This document shows positions 1-9,400 of a stretch of DNA of 64,000 bases, piece after piece. Source of the DNA: Candidatus Sumerlaeota bacterium. Lineage in GTDB: Bacteria > Sumerlaeota > Sumerlaeia > Sumerlaeales > Sumerlaeaceae. The notes beneath the pieces are model-generated. The model searched no databases. It saw only the letters and a program-made list of their open reading frames with translations, and was not told where the DNA came from. The DNA lies in contig JADFCV010000011.1 of assembly GCA_017161655.1 (NCBI GenBank), forward strand, positions 1 through 64,000, read 5' to 3'. Position 1 is the first letter of the stretch. Every line of letters starts with the position of its first letter. Made by a program: the position numbers and the translations under genes.

Positions 1-145
1 AGCAAGATTTTCTCTCAGAAAATCCCGTCGCAGTTTTTCATTTCCTCAATCAACACCGGCCTTGCGGCACCTGTGGCATGGGTTAGCGAAGCGGCCCCTT
101 TACAGCGAAATCCTCTCCCCAAAACGAAAACCTCTGCGGCAGGCG

Positions 146-781
146 TCAGTTCGCGAGGCCATGCTTTTCGTCCCACTGACGGGCACGTTCTTGCATTTCG
201 GCGTGGAACAATTTGATGGCTTCGGAAAGCTGGCGATATTTTTCGCGCAATTCTTCCGGCGAGCGAGCCTCGAGCAGCTCGCGCGCCATGGCAGCAAATT
301 TCTCCACGCTTTCTTCAAGGTAGGCTTGATCAGCATCGCTACGGTACAGACGGGCTTCCTGGAAACGAAGGTCGAGATTGTGGAGTGCGCCCACAACCTG
401 GTCCACCTGATCCGTTGTCACATGGTCCGTAATGGTCACGGGAATTTTATCCAATGCTCCGAGGACCTCACTAATGGCCGATGGCGGCGTAGGCTCTGCA
501 GCTGCGGTTTGAGTGGTTTGCTGGCTTTTGCTCTCCCCAGCAGCCGATGCCGTCGCGGCAGGGGTAGGCGTGCTACGGAGTGGAGACGGAGCTGCCGGCC
601 GCTCCACTTTTTCCACCCGAGTGGTTGCCACGGCTTTGGCTTTATCGCTTTTCTCCTTTGGAACGCCGTCTGATCCTGCGCTGGATTGCTTGCTCTCTCC
701 ACAACCACTCAGGAACCCAAGCGTCAGCAACAAACTCGAAAAGCATAGCGCGCGGGGCACGAGACTCGACACTTTCATCAT
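146..781 (-). CDS. putative lipoprotein, function unknown
   Basis: Predicted 211-residue lipoprotein that I cannot assign to a family. The N-terminus has a basic start, a hydrophobic stretch and a lipobox (LSGC), so it should be lipidated and exported. A Ser/Ala/Pro/Thr-rich linker follows. The C-terminal half is charged and helical (YLEESVEKFAAMARELLEA, then more Glu/Arg-rich helices), probably coiled. The start was chosen because GGAGG lies 10 bases upstream of ATG at 781; a longer reading frame to 862 has no such site. The gene stands alone, with about 1 kb to the next start on the same strand. Confidence 0.7.
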   Translation of the reverse strand: MMKVSSLVPRALCFSSLLLTLGFLSGCGESKQSSAGSDGVPKEKSDKAKAVATTRVEKVERPAAPSPLRSTPTPAATASAAGESKSQQTTQTAAAEPTPPSAISEVLGALDKIPVTITDHVTTDQVDQVVGALHNLDLRFQEARLYRSDADQAYLEESVEKFAAMARELLEARSPEELREKYRQLSEAIKLFHAEMQERARQWDEKHGLAN

Positions 782-1009
782 CTGCAAAGAACCTCCGTTG
801 GCATAGTTCCGCACAAAACCTATTTTCACCTGGTACGAAGAAACCACTTTACTCGCAAACAATTTGCAACTTGTCAGGAGAAGCCGGCCCTATTTCCCCC
901 GAGGGAAGGAGGTCACTCACGGCAGTTCTCATGAAGCGCTCGGGAAATACTCCGGGGAAGAGTGCGCAGAAGTTTGCATGGAACTCGTTGCGCGATAAGG
1001 CGGTGACTC

Positions 1010-1060
1010 TCCAATAAAAGAAGTGCGTGCAGAGGTAGGTCCGCACGCACTGGAGTTTTT
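1010..1060 (-). terminator. stem-loop terminator downstream of the secreted protein gene
   Basis: A perfect 9-bp inverted repeat (AGTGCGTGC at 1022-1030 with GCACGCACT at 1043-1051) encloses a 12-base loop. On the minus strand it is followed by TTCTTTTATT, so it can end transcription of the gene that stops at 1146, about 95 bases upstream. On the plus strand it is followed by GGAGTTTTT, so it may work both ways. Confidence 0.5.
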
Positions 1061-1145
1061 CGTCTTTCGCGATCCCCCGCGTGGCCGTGAGACGCCGCGA
1101 GAATCGCAGAACAAAGCATAGGGAGCCAAACGGCTCACTTACGGC

Positions 1146-1955
1146 TTAATAAAGTGACCAGTCATTGATCCCTGCGTTTGAGGGCGTAACATCCGTCCAC
1201 GCCGTGGACACGCGCAGCTCATCTAAATCCAAAACTATGCTAGTAGAAGATGAACCCTGCCGCAACAACACCCGCCCCAGAGTAGTAAGGTCTTGAGCCG
1301 CAGTGGCGGAAAAGTCAGCGGTTGGCGGAGAAGCTTGCCCCAGTGTGGGGTTGATCCACATCGAGCTGGTATCGTCACCAGAACCAGGATTAAAGTTGTA
1401 AGCCACAACGACAAGCACAGGCGTGCCAACATCGAGGTCACCACTCTGCTTAATGGTGTCGCTCGAGCCATGGCGGAGGCCAAGCTTGAACTTGCCCGAT
1501 TCACTGCTCGGCTGCACGGAGACGCGGGTGCGATAATCGTTGGACCCAGTGCCAGCGGAGAGGAAAGCAAAGAAATAATCGCCAGTCGCAACTGACCCAG
1601 GGTTCACAACGTTCAGGATGAAAGAGGCGTAGACTGAGCCACTGTTCGCGCCCTGAATGTCGATTCCGGGGTCTTCATAATTCGAGCCATTGAGGAGATT
1701 CACCTTGTTGCCCTGCGAGGCCGGCAAGCCGGCGTAGGAAAGAGACACTGCCGTCACCTGGACCGGGTTAGACAAATTTGCGCCAGTGGGCTGCCACGTA
1801 CCGCCGTTAATCGTGTTGCCCGAGAGATTCCCCGTGGGGTAATTAAAATGCTCAACCAGCGGCAAGCTTGCCTGCGCTGAAACGATTGACGCGGCCGCGA
1901 CAAAAGTGACCACGGCCAGGCTTGTTTTCCAGAAGGACGCGAGATGTCCGTTCAT
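1146..1955 (-). CDS. secreted beta-rich protein with C-terminal DWSLY tag
   Basis: A 269-residue exported protein. The signal peptide covers roughly residues 1-28 (basic start, hydrophobic core, ending near VSAQA). The rest is rich in Gly, Ser, Thr and aromatic residues with alternating hydrophobics, and resembles lectin-like jelly-roll proteins of environmental bacteria; I cannot name the family. It ends AGINDWSLY, nearly the same tail as the beta-helix protein ending at 4685. The start at 1955 is supported by AAAGGAG 8 bases upstream; the in-frame start at 1976 would place that site inside the gene. Extracellular or surface location is inferred. Confidence 0.75.
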   Translation of the reverse strand: MNGHLASFWKTSLAVVTFVAAASIVSAQASLPLVEHFNYPTGNLSGNTINGGTWQPTGANLSNPVQVTAVSLSYAGLPASQGNKVNLLNGSNYEDPGIDIQGANSGSVYASFILNVVNPGSVATGDYFFAFLSAGTGSNDYRTRVSVQPSSESGKFKLGLRHGSSDTIKQSGDLDVGTPVLVVVAYNFNPGSGDDTSSMWINPTLGQASPPTADFSATAAQDLTTLGRVLLRQGSSSTSIVLDLDELRVSTAWTDVTPSNAGINDWSLY

Positions 1956-2870
1956 GAGTATGACTCCTTTTTCCATTTTTTCAGAGAAGAGCCGCGAGAG
2001 CTATTTCCTTTGGCTGATTCTCGGCGCACGGCCAACATCCGAGACGGGATGCCAAGTCGACAGTTCCCTTTTGCTCTTCCGTAACAGAGCACTACCCTGC
2101 ATCTATCCTTTCACATTCAAGGGAAAACGGCTGGAAAACAAACACTGATGCAGATTCACCCTCATGCCACATTTTCCTGATCTCAATGGAAGAGCCCTGT
2201 CTGCGGGATCAAGCGGACCACTGCACGACCGGACGGGCAGCGCCCGGAGACTCTGGAACTCATTTCACCCTCGCGGGAGCCGTGAGTCCGTCCCGCCCTG
2301 CACGCGAGCACTTCTTCAGTCGCTTTTGCATCCTTGGTGCATGCCAGTCAGTGCTCGCCCGAGAGAAGGTCCAGACGATGGGGGAATGGGTGGCCTTTTC
2401 ACTGCGCCCTTGCCTGCCTTGCGTGCGTGGGTTCTGCGGATTGACAGTCTTTCGCCAAACGTCGCGGTTCGGTATCTTGTGAAGAATTTTTATCAACCTC
2501 TAAGAAAGAGAGAGCGAACGCTGAGTGGCCGCCGGGTGCCTTTGGAAGAAAGGGTGGTCTGTGCATGAGACGCCGCAATGTCGAGCTGATCTCGGGTGAG
2601 GCGCGTTTGTGAGAAACACGCTGTGTGTCTGTTGATTTAGCTCCCCACCAGAGTTTCCAACAATGTCTTCATATCGAGTTGGGCATCGACACGCGTGGTC
2701 TGCTGTTTTGTTGCCGCGTCGTCGCGCAGGCGCTTCTAGCAACTTGTGAAATCCTCAGGAAAGACCGCGTCGTTGAAGCTGAACGCCACAGCTCGAACGT
2801 TGAATAAAAGCTAGATACGACCGCGATCCCCACTTTTTTTGACAACAGGACATTTTCACACCATTTTGTG
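1956..2870. other. long intergenic region, no supported gene
   Basis: About 0.9 kb between divergently transcribed secreted-protein genes. Open frames exist on both strands, but they overlap each other, lack ribosome binding sites and give Arg/Cys/His-rich translations unlike real proteins here. I see no tRNA or known riboswitch. It may hold the promoters of both flanking genes or decayed sequence. Confidence 0.5.
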
Positions 2871-2898
2871 TTGACATGGCACATAAGTTTCGCATAAC
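2871..2898 (+). promoter_or_regulatory. candidate sigma70-type promoter for the beta-helix protein
   Basis: A perfect -35 hexamer TTGACA (2871-2876) is followed after 16 bases by CATAAC (2893-2898), a 4/6 match to the -10 consensus. Transcription would start near 2905, giving a leader of about 125 bases before the ATG at 3030. Assigned by consensus only. Confidence 0.4.
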
Positions 2899-3029
2899 AA
2901 TGTCTGTTGCGAAAATGGGATGATGAACAAAAATTACTCCGCAGTGTCACCCACGGGCGCCGCGGGGTAAGAGCTCTTCCCAGCTTCGCGACAAAAAGCT
3001 TTACGATTTTCACGAAAGGAGTTTGCAAC

Positions 3030-4685
3030 ATGACAAAACGAATCCTGGCGATGACGGGCGCAATGGCAGCGGTTGCGTCCATGTCCTTCGCCATACCTTT
3101 CGACAACTCAAGCGGTGGTCCTGCCGTGGCGACGGTAGGCCCGGGCGGTGACTATTCATCGCTTTCCGCTGCTGCAGCCGCTTTCAGCGCAGTCACTGGC
3201 GGCATTAACCGCGAGTGGACGCTGGAGATCACCGGGGACCTGACGGAAACTGCGGCTAGCTATTTTGGTAACACCTTCGGGCCGGGCGGGAAACTCATCA
3301 TTAAGCCCGCGGCTAGCACGCAACCAACTGTGACTTTCCAGATTCCAAGCGCGCCTGCTGGAATCTATGGTGACCTTGTTTTCGGCGTGAGTGATGGTGC
3401 ACTGCCGACTGCTGCCAATGACCGCCCGTCGGACGGGAATTACGTTATCGACGGGTCCAACACCCCTGGCGGAACGACGCGTGATCTGACCCTTCAAATC
3501 CCATCCACTTTTAACGACCCCATGACTCGTTTGGTCCGCGTGTGGGGCGACACCAAGAACATGGTCATTAAAAACGTGAGGATTATCAATAGAGACAGCA
3601 GCGGGAACGGCCATTGCATCGGGCTGGGATCTGGTACCACAAGTGATGCCACTCCAGTCCCCCGGCGCGTTCAGGGGCTAGTTATCGAAAACTGCTACCT
3701 CGAAGCGATCCCCGCCGGCAACAGTGGCTATGGGGTCGACACCAGCCTTTCCGCGAATGGGACCTTGCCCGCGGGTCTCTGCCAGGAGGGCATCGTGGTG
3801 CGCAACTGCGACATCGTCGCCAAGCAGCGCGGCATTTTCCTCCAAATGTCGTCCGGCGTCCTGGAGAACAACAACATCTCAGTTCAGCAGGGTACGGGAA
3901 CCACTATCTCCTACGCGGGGATTTTCCCATTCCAAAACAACACCACGCCCGGTGGCACGGTCATCATCCGCAATAACGTGGTCAAGGGTGTCTGCCCATC
4001 AACGTCTGCAGGCCAGGGCATTTATGGCATCCTTTACGACAGCGGCATGGGTGGCACTGCCGTTGAGGTGTACAACAACATCCTTAAAGAATTTAGCTTC
4101 ACCAGCGCCTCTGCGGTGGACCTGATTTACCGTGGCATCAGCATTGGCACGGCAGGGTCGACCACGACCGTTGAGCACAACTCCATTGCTATGGATGCGA
4201 ATACCACCGCTGTGAGCGGAGCGACGGCCGGTCGTGTGGCGGGGATTGCTCTGCCTGTGACGATGACCGCACCGGCAGTGGTGAAAAACAACATCGTTCG
4301 GATGGGGAACCCGGGCACGAACGCTGCATGCGTCTACCTTGCAAATGCAGCGAACGTGACCTGCGAAGGCAACAACCTTGTGCCGAATGGTTCGCCGTTC
4401 ACGGGAATCGTAGGCTCAACGACCTATGCGGCTCTTGCTGATTGGCAGGGTGCTGGGTTCGATTCGACCGCTTCGGGCGGCCAGAGCGTGGATCCGGCGT
4501 CGGTGGTGCCGGCGTGGGATGCGAACCTGCACTTCGCGCTCAAGCCGGTTGGCCTCGGCAAAGTGGCCAGCTCGACGGTGTTGACGGATATCGATGGCAA
4601 TACACGTCCAGCAACGGGTGCTTATCCTGGCGCGGATGAGCCACCTGGACCGGCTGCTGGTGTGGCTGACTGGGCGCTCTTCTAA
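3030..4685 (+). CDS. secreted right-handed beta-helix (pectate-lyase-like) protein
   Basis: A 551-residue exported protein. The signal peptide is about residues 1-22 (MTKRILAMTGAMAAVASMSFA). The body repeats short Asn/Val/Ile-rich units (such as MVIKNVRIINRD, GLVIENCYLE, GIVVRNCDIV, VVKNNIVRMG) spaced as in parallel beta-helix rungs of pectate-lyase-like and right-handed beta-helix proteins. No catalytic site is evident, so substrate and activity are unknown. The last nine residues are AGVADWALF, shared with the secreted protein ending at 1146. The start at 3030 has AAAGGAG 8 bases upstream; an in-frame extension to 2907 lacks a ribosome site. A strong terminator follows. Confidence 0.8.
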   Translation: MTKRILAMTGAMAAVASMSFAIPFDNSSGGPAVATVGPGGDYSSLSAAAAAFSAVTGGINREWTLEITGDLTETAASYFGNTFGPGGKLIIKPAASTQPTVTFQIPSAPAGIYGDLVFGVSDGALPTAANDRPSDGNYVIDGSNTPGGTTRDLTLQIPSTFNDPMTRLVRVWGDTKNMVIKNVRIINRDSSGNGHCIGLGSGTTSDATPVPRRVQGLVIENCYLEAIPAGNSGYGVDTSLSANGTLPAGLCQEGIVVRNCDIVAKQRGIFLQMSSGVLENNNISVQQGTGTTISYAGIFPFQNNTTPGGTVIIRNNVVKGVCPSTSAGQGIYGILYDSGMGGTAVEVYNNILKEFSFTSASAVDLIYRGISIGTAGSTTTVEHNSIAMDANTTAVSGATAGRVAGIALPVTMTAPAVVKNNIVRMGNPGTNAACVYLANAANVTCEGNNLVPNGSPFTGIVGSTTYAALADWQGAGFDSTASGGQSVDPASVVPAWDANLHFALKPVGLGKVASSTVLTDIDGNTRPATGAYPGADEPPGPAAGVADWALF

Positions 4686-4749
4686 GAGGGGTCGCGCCAG
4701 CCAAGGCGCATCGAAGTCCTTTTCGAACCGTGGGCGAAAAGGGGAGTCC

Positions 4750-4790
4750 AGAGAGGGCGGTTGCAAAACCGCCCTCTCTTTTTGCTTTTT
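4750..4790 (+). terminator. rho-independent terminator after the beta-helix gene
   Basis: A perfect 13-bp stem (AGAGAGGGCGGTT at 4750-4762 with AACCGCCCTCTCT at 4767-4779) and GCAA loop are followed by TTTTTGCTTTTTT. It lies 65 bases after the stop at 4685 on the same strand. Confidence 0.9.
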
Positions 4791-5084
4791 TGCGAGGAGA
4801 GAGTCTCCGGCTGTGCAAGAGCATGGCGCGGCGATGGGGCAAGCTTGGCCTGTGCGGAGACGAAAAGAGAAGGCGAAGGAGCCACACAGTGGCGTTTGCT
4901 CCATGAAACTTTGCTTTCTGAGAGAGGGAAAAAATTTGCCAGAGCTTGAGACACGCATTTGAAGAAGATCGCGTGGGCAGGGGAAAAGTCCGTTTGCTTT
5001 TTGCTGGGGATGATTCGCATTGGGGAGTCTCTCTTTTCTTCCCGCGCCATGATGATGAAAAGGTTGGAGTTTGTTGTAGGTCTT
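4791..5084. other. intergenic region, no gene seen
   Basis: About 290 bases between the terminator and the SOS-type box. Short frames on both strands have no ribosome site and no recognisable product. Confidence 0.5.
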
Positions 5085-5104
5085 TATAGAACAAATGTTC
5101 TATA
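5085..5104 (+). promoter_or_regulatory. LexA (SOS) operator, Gram-positive/DinR type
   Basis: The sequence TATAGAACAAATGTTCTATA is a perfect 8-bp-arm palindrome with a 4-base centre. Its core GAAC-N4-GTTC is the consensus half-site pair of the Bacillus-type LexA/DinR box. It sits 37 bases before the start of the Y-family polymerase gene. Such boxes upstream of translesion polymerase cassettes give DNA-damage induction, so I infer that LexA represses this operon. No lexA gene is in the window. Confidence 0.8.
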
Positions 5105-5140
5105 GGTGGCGATTTCGTTCGGATTCTCAACCGGAGGAGG

Positions 5141-6436
5141 ATGACATTGAGCAGGGTGAACTGGATTGTGCATTTGGATGGGGATGCTTTCGCGGTGGCG
5201 GTGGAGCGGCGACGGGGCCGCGCTCCTCTCAACACCCCCGTGATCGTAAGCCATGGCACAGAGGGACATGCCGCCGTGAGTTGCGCCTCTTACGAGGCCC
5301 GAGCGAGAGGTGTGACCAATGGGGCTTCGCTGAGTTGGGCGCGATGGCGCCTGGGCGAGGAGGCCGTGTTTCTGCCATGCGACCTTCTCGCTTACGAGGC
5401 CGCTTCTCGCGAAGTGTTCGAGTGGCTCTGTCGCGCAGTGCCTCTCGTCGAGATGGCGGGAATGGATGACTTTTATCTCGATCTCACGGGCTGTGAGCGC
5501 TGGTGCGGCGGCAACGTGGCGCTATGGGCGACGAAACTCCTCCAGCGCCTGCAAAAGGAGGTGGGACTGCCATTCTCGGCCGGGGTAGCCACGAGCAAAT
5601 CTGTGGCTAATGTGGCAACACGTGTGGCCAAACCAGGAGGGCTGGCGTTCGTTCCACCCGGAGCCGAAAGCGATTTTTTGCGTCCGATGGAGCTGGAACT
5701 GATGTCACACGTGGACCCCGCCCTGGTGCGCCAGCTCAAAGAGTTTGGCTGCAGGTGCGTGGGAGAAGCTCTGGACCTGGGACATGAACGCCTGTGTCTG
5801 CTTTTTGGCACACCGAAGGGAGAACGGCTGTGGGGACTTCTCCAGGGAACATGGCAGGAACCGGTGCGTCCCACGCATTTGGCAACACGAGTAGAAGCAG
5901 AGTACGTGTTCGAACCGGAAACGTGTGCACCGGCCTTTGTGGCGGCAGGTCTGCGATGGGTGGTGGAGAATGTGGCGTGGAAGTTGCGCCAATCAGGACT
6001 GCGCTGTGCCCTCATGATCTTCACTGGCATTTATTGCGACGGAGCAATCGTGCGCCGCTGCGGACGTCCAACCTACCCCACGGCTCAATCCCATGAGCTT
6101 GCAGAGATAGCGAGGCCGTGGGTGGGAGTGCTGTTGCGTCGGCGCGTCCGTCTGCGACGCCTTCACCTCGAAGCTCGGACAGAAAGCGGCGTGGAGATGG
6201 ATGATTTCTTCGAGGAGCAGCGGCTGGCTCGCACGGGACGACTCTACAAAGCTTTGGACCACGTGCGGGCGCGCTATGGCATGGCTAGCCTTGTAAGCGC
6301 AACCGCTTTGCCTGTGGTGCAAAGGTTGAGAGGCTGGAGTATCCCACCAGAGAGCAGAACAGCCGGAAAGCGGAAAAGAGCCCCAGAACGCCCGATAGAG
6401 AGGCGCAGCACGGACGGCAAAAGGAGGCGACAATGA
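5141..6436 (+). CDS. Y-family DNA polymerase (DinB/ImuB-like)
   Basis: Translesion synthesis polymerase or polymerase-like partner of the following DnaE2-type enzyme, 431 residues. The N-terminal palm is recognisable: HLDGDAFAVAVE (D13, D15), the YEARARGV motif at 51-58, and MDDFYLD at 108-114. The usual catalytic Asp-Glu pair is Asp-Asp (D109, D110). Classical ImuB proteins lose the acidic residues, so this one may be catalytically altered rather than dead. The C-terminal part looks like a little-finger domain, then a basic tail (KRKRAPERPIERR). GGAGGAGG abuts the ATG at 5141, so initiation at TTG 5147 is also possible. The stop overlaps the next start (ATGA). An SOS-type box lies just upstream. 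Confidence 0.85.
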   Translation: MTLSRVNWIVHLDGDAFAVAVERRRGRAPLNTPVIVSHGTEGHAAVSCASYEARARGVTNGASLSWARWRLGEEAVFLPCDLLAYEAASREVFEWLCRAVPLVEMAGMDDFYLDLTGCERWCGGNVALWATKLLQRLQKEVGLPFSAGVATSKSVANVATRVAKPGGLAFVPPGAESDFLRPMELELMSHVDPALVRQLKEFGCRCVGEALDLGHERLCLLFGTPKGERLWGLLQGTWQEPVRPTHLATRVEAEYVFEPETCAPAFVAAGLRWVVENVAWKLRQSGLRCALMIFTGIYCDGAIVRRCGRPTYPTAQSHELAEIARPWVGVLLRRRVRLRRLHLEARTESGVEMDDFFEEQRLARTGRLYKALDHVRARYGMASLVSATALPVVQRLRGWSIPPESRTAGKRKRAPERPIERRSTDGKRRRQ

Positions 6437-9400
6437 GCGGACTTCATGACAGGGGCTTTCCGTTCGTCCACCTGCATGTCCACAGCTACTATAGCTTTTT
6501 TGCTTCTACTCTCTCGCCTGAAGCTATCGTGGAGTGGGCGGCAGGGGAAATGGGTGCCGCCGCGAGGGAGAGAGCACCAGAAGAACCGATCGGAGATTTG
6601 CTTCCTTCCCCGCGGCGGACGGTTCTTTCGCCGAGGAAGACAACGGAGGGAACAGGAGAGCGCTTGAGAGCTGAAGCGCCGCGTGCTATTGCGCTCACGG
6701 ATACGAACTCGATGACAGGGATCGTGGAATTTTACCAGGCGGCGCTGGCAGTGGGGGTGAAGCCGATCCTCGGGGTAGAACTCACCCAGCCACTGCCACA
6801 CGAACGAGAGATTTTCCGGCGACGGGTAACGGTGGGGAGAATCCCGACGGAAGAAGAAGCGCAGGAAGAGGAAGAGGGGGCATGGGGCGGACATGGTTCG
6901 CACTCGCCCACGTTGTGCCATGGTGATCCGGAGCGGCGCATCGTGGCACTCGCAAGAAATCTCGAGGGCTACCATGAGTTGTGCGAACTGACGAGCCAGC
7001 GGATGCTGGACCCAGACTTCGATGTGTTGCGTGTGGCGGGGGGGATCAGCGGCAATGTGGTTGTGCTGAGCGATTGGCCAGAGGCACTGGCAGCTATGAG
7101 GGGGCGCGCACGTGGAACAACATTTGGTCTGGTGACAGCAGAGCATGGGCGACGAAGGCGTAATCGAAAGGTGTACGAAGAATGCCGCCGGCTGGGGCTC
7201 CCGTGGACCGTGGCAGGTGACGTCCGCCTGGCAAACCACGAGGACGCGCAACTCCTGGCGCTGCTCCGGGCTATGCGGGAACTCACAACGATGGATCAGG
7301 TGGAAGAACGGGAGGAGGGAAGGACAGAGGGAGGAATTCTGCGGACGGGGGAGCAAATCGCAGAGTTTTTTGGTGTGGGGCGTGGGCATGCGCTCGATGC
7401 AGAACTGCGCGAGGCGATGGCAAACACAGTGCGCATTGCAGAGATGTGTGAGTGCAGGCTCCCACTTCGCGAATGGAAATTCCCCAAATTCACGGGGAAA
7501 GGCGAAGGGAGCGGAGCTGAACGACTGCGAGTCTTGGCCAGGAAAGGACTGCAGTGGCGCTACGGTGCCACTCCCCCGCCAGAAGCAAAAGCGCGACTGG
7601 CGCATGAACTGGACATCATCGAGCGGCTTGGGTTTAGCGATTATTTTCTACTGGTGCATCGCATTGTGGAAGAAGCGCGCCGGCGTGGTTTCTTCACGCT
7701 GGGGCGTGGCAGTGCAGCGAACTCGATTGTCACCTACGCGCTGGGGATTTCGCATGTGTGTCCGCTGCGTCATGGATTGCACTTCGAACGCTTCCTGAAT
7801 CCGGAGCGAAGCTCTCCTCCTGACATTGATCTGGATTTCTCGTGGCGCGAGCGCGACGAGATCCTGAAGTGGTGTTTCGAGTTTTTCGGGGCGGAGAAGG
7901 TGGCCCTGATTGCCACGATTCAGACATTGCGTCTGCGACAGGCGGTGCGGGAGGTGGGCAAAGCTTATGGCCTGCCGCCTGAAGAGCTCAATGGGTTCAA
8001 CCGCCTGAAGAGTGTGGGATATGTGCTGGAAGATATGGGGGGCGGCGAGAAAAACGGCGCAAAACTTCGAGCGCTCGCACTGGAGCAACCGTGGCGAAGT
8101 ATCCTGGAGCTGGCGCAACGGCTCACGGGCTGGCCGCGGCATCTTTCCATTCATTGCGGAGGGATTGTCATCGCCCCAGAACCGGTGAGCCGGTGGGTGC
8201 CATTGACCCATAGTGCAAAAGGCTTTGTGATCACGCAAATGGATATGGTGGGAGTGGAAGAACTCGGCCTGGTGAAGATGGATTTGCTCAGTAACCGATC
8301 GCTTGGCGTGCTGAAGGACACCCTGAATGCCATAGAGCTGCGCGAAGCGAGTTCTGGCCAGAGCAAAGGGGAATGTGCTGGAAATGCGGGGAAAAGGACG
8401 GAAGACGGAACGAACTCCGAAGATAAGCACGAGGTGCCAAGGGGAACAAAGGGGGAACGTGTGGCACCCGAGGAACAGAGAGCGGAGACAAAAGCTGCGG
8501 ACAATACCAGGAGAGCTGCTATCCTGGCGCACGAAGCGGCGCGTATGAAATTGGCAGGCACCCGCCGTGGGACGAGCGTGGCGTTGGCGGGACTGCTGGA
8601 GCAATTTGAGGGAGAGCTCCCGCCGGAGGAGGATTCCCTACGCGAGCTGAGGGGCAAATCTGTGCGAGAAATGCTCTTCGACCTTGAAACGCTTACGCGC
8701 GATCCTGCGACACGGGCGCTTATACACGAGGGCCGAACGATGGGATGCTTCTACATCGAGTCGCCGGGTATGCGCGCCCTTTTCGAACGGCTGCGATGCA
8801 AAGAATTCGCAGAAGTGGTGGCAGCCAGTTCGATCATTCGCCCCGGAGTGGCGGAAAGCGGCATGATGGAAGAATACATCGCACGACATCGGGGCAAGAC
8901 CCAAAATGACATTCGCTTTCCGCGGGTGCAGACGTTGCTGCAGCGCCTTCTGCCCGAGACGTACGGAGTTATGGTGTACCAGGAGGACGTTTTGCTGGTG
9001 GCACACGAGGTGGCAGGCATGACTTATGGCGAGGCGGACTTGCTGCGACGCGCAATGAGCGGCAAAACGCGATCGGGCGAGGCGATGGAAACCGCTCGGG
9101 AAAGATTTGTGCACGGCGCAATGGAGTGCCGGGGACTCACTCTGGAGGAAGCAAACGAGATCTGGCGGCAAGTGGCAAGTTTCGCTGGCTACTCTTTTGG
9201 CAAAGGACATTCGGCAGCTTTTGCAGTGCTAAGCTATCAGGTGGCGTATTTGAAAGCGCATTATCCGGCAGAGTTTTTTGCTGCCGTCCTGGACAATGGG
9301 GGAGGGTTCTATGGCGCAGGCGCTTATTTGGAGGAAGCGAGACGCTGGGGACTGAAGACGCTGGGGCCATGCGTGAATGACGGCGATGTGCATTTTCGCG

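Noticed and set aside
6-24. 8-bp inverted repeat GATTTTCT/AGAAAATC at the left edge
   Set aside because: AT-rich and without a following T run or flanking gene context inside the window; cannot be told from chance.
2164-2568. 134-codon plus-strand frame in the long intergenic region
   Set aside because: Arg/Pro/Ser-rich translation, no ribosome site, and overlapping frames on both strands of equal quality.
6274-7605. 443-codon open frame on the minus strand opposite the polymerase pair
   Set aside because: It lies wholly opposite two clearly recognised genes, has a Cys/His/Arg/Pro-rich translation and no ribosome site; it is a shadow of codon bias.
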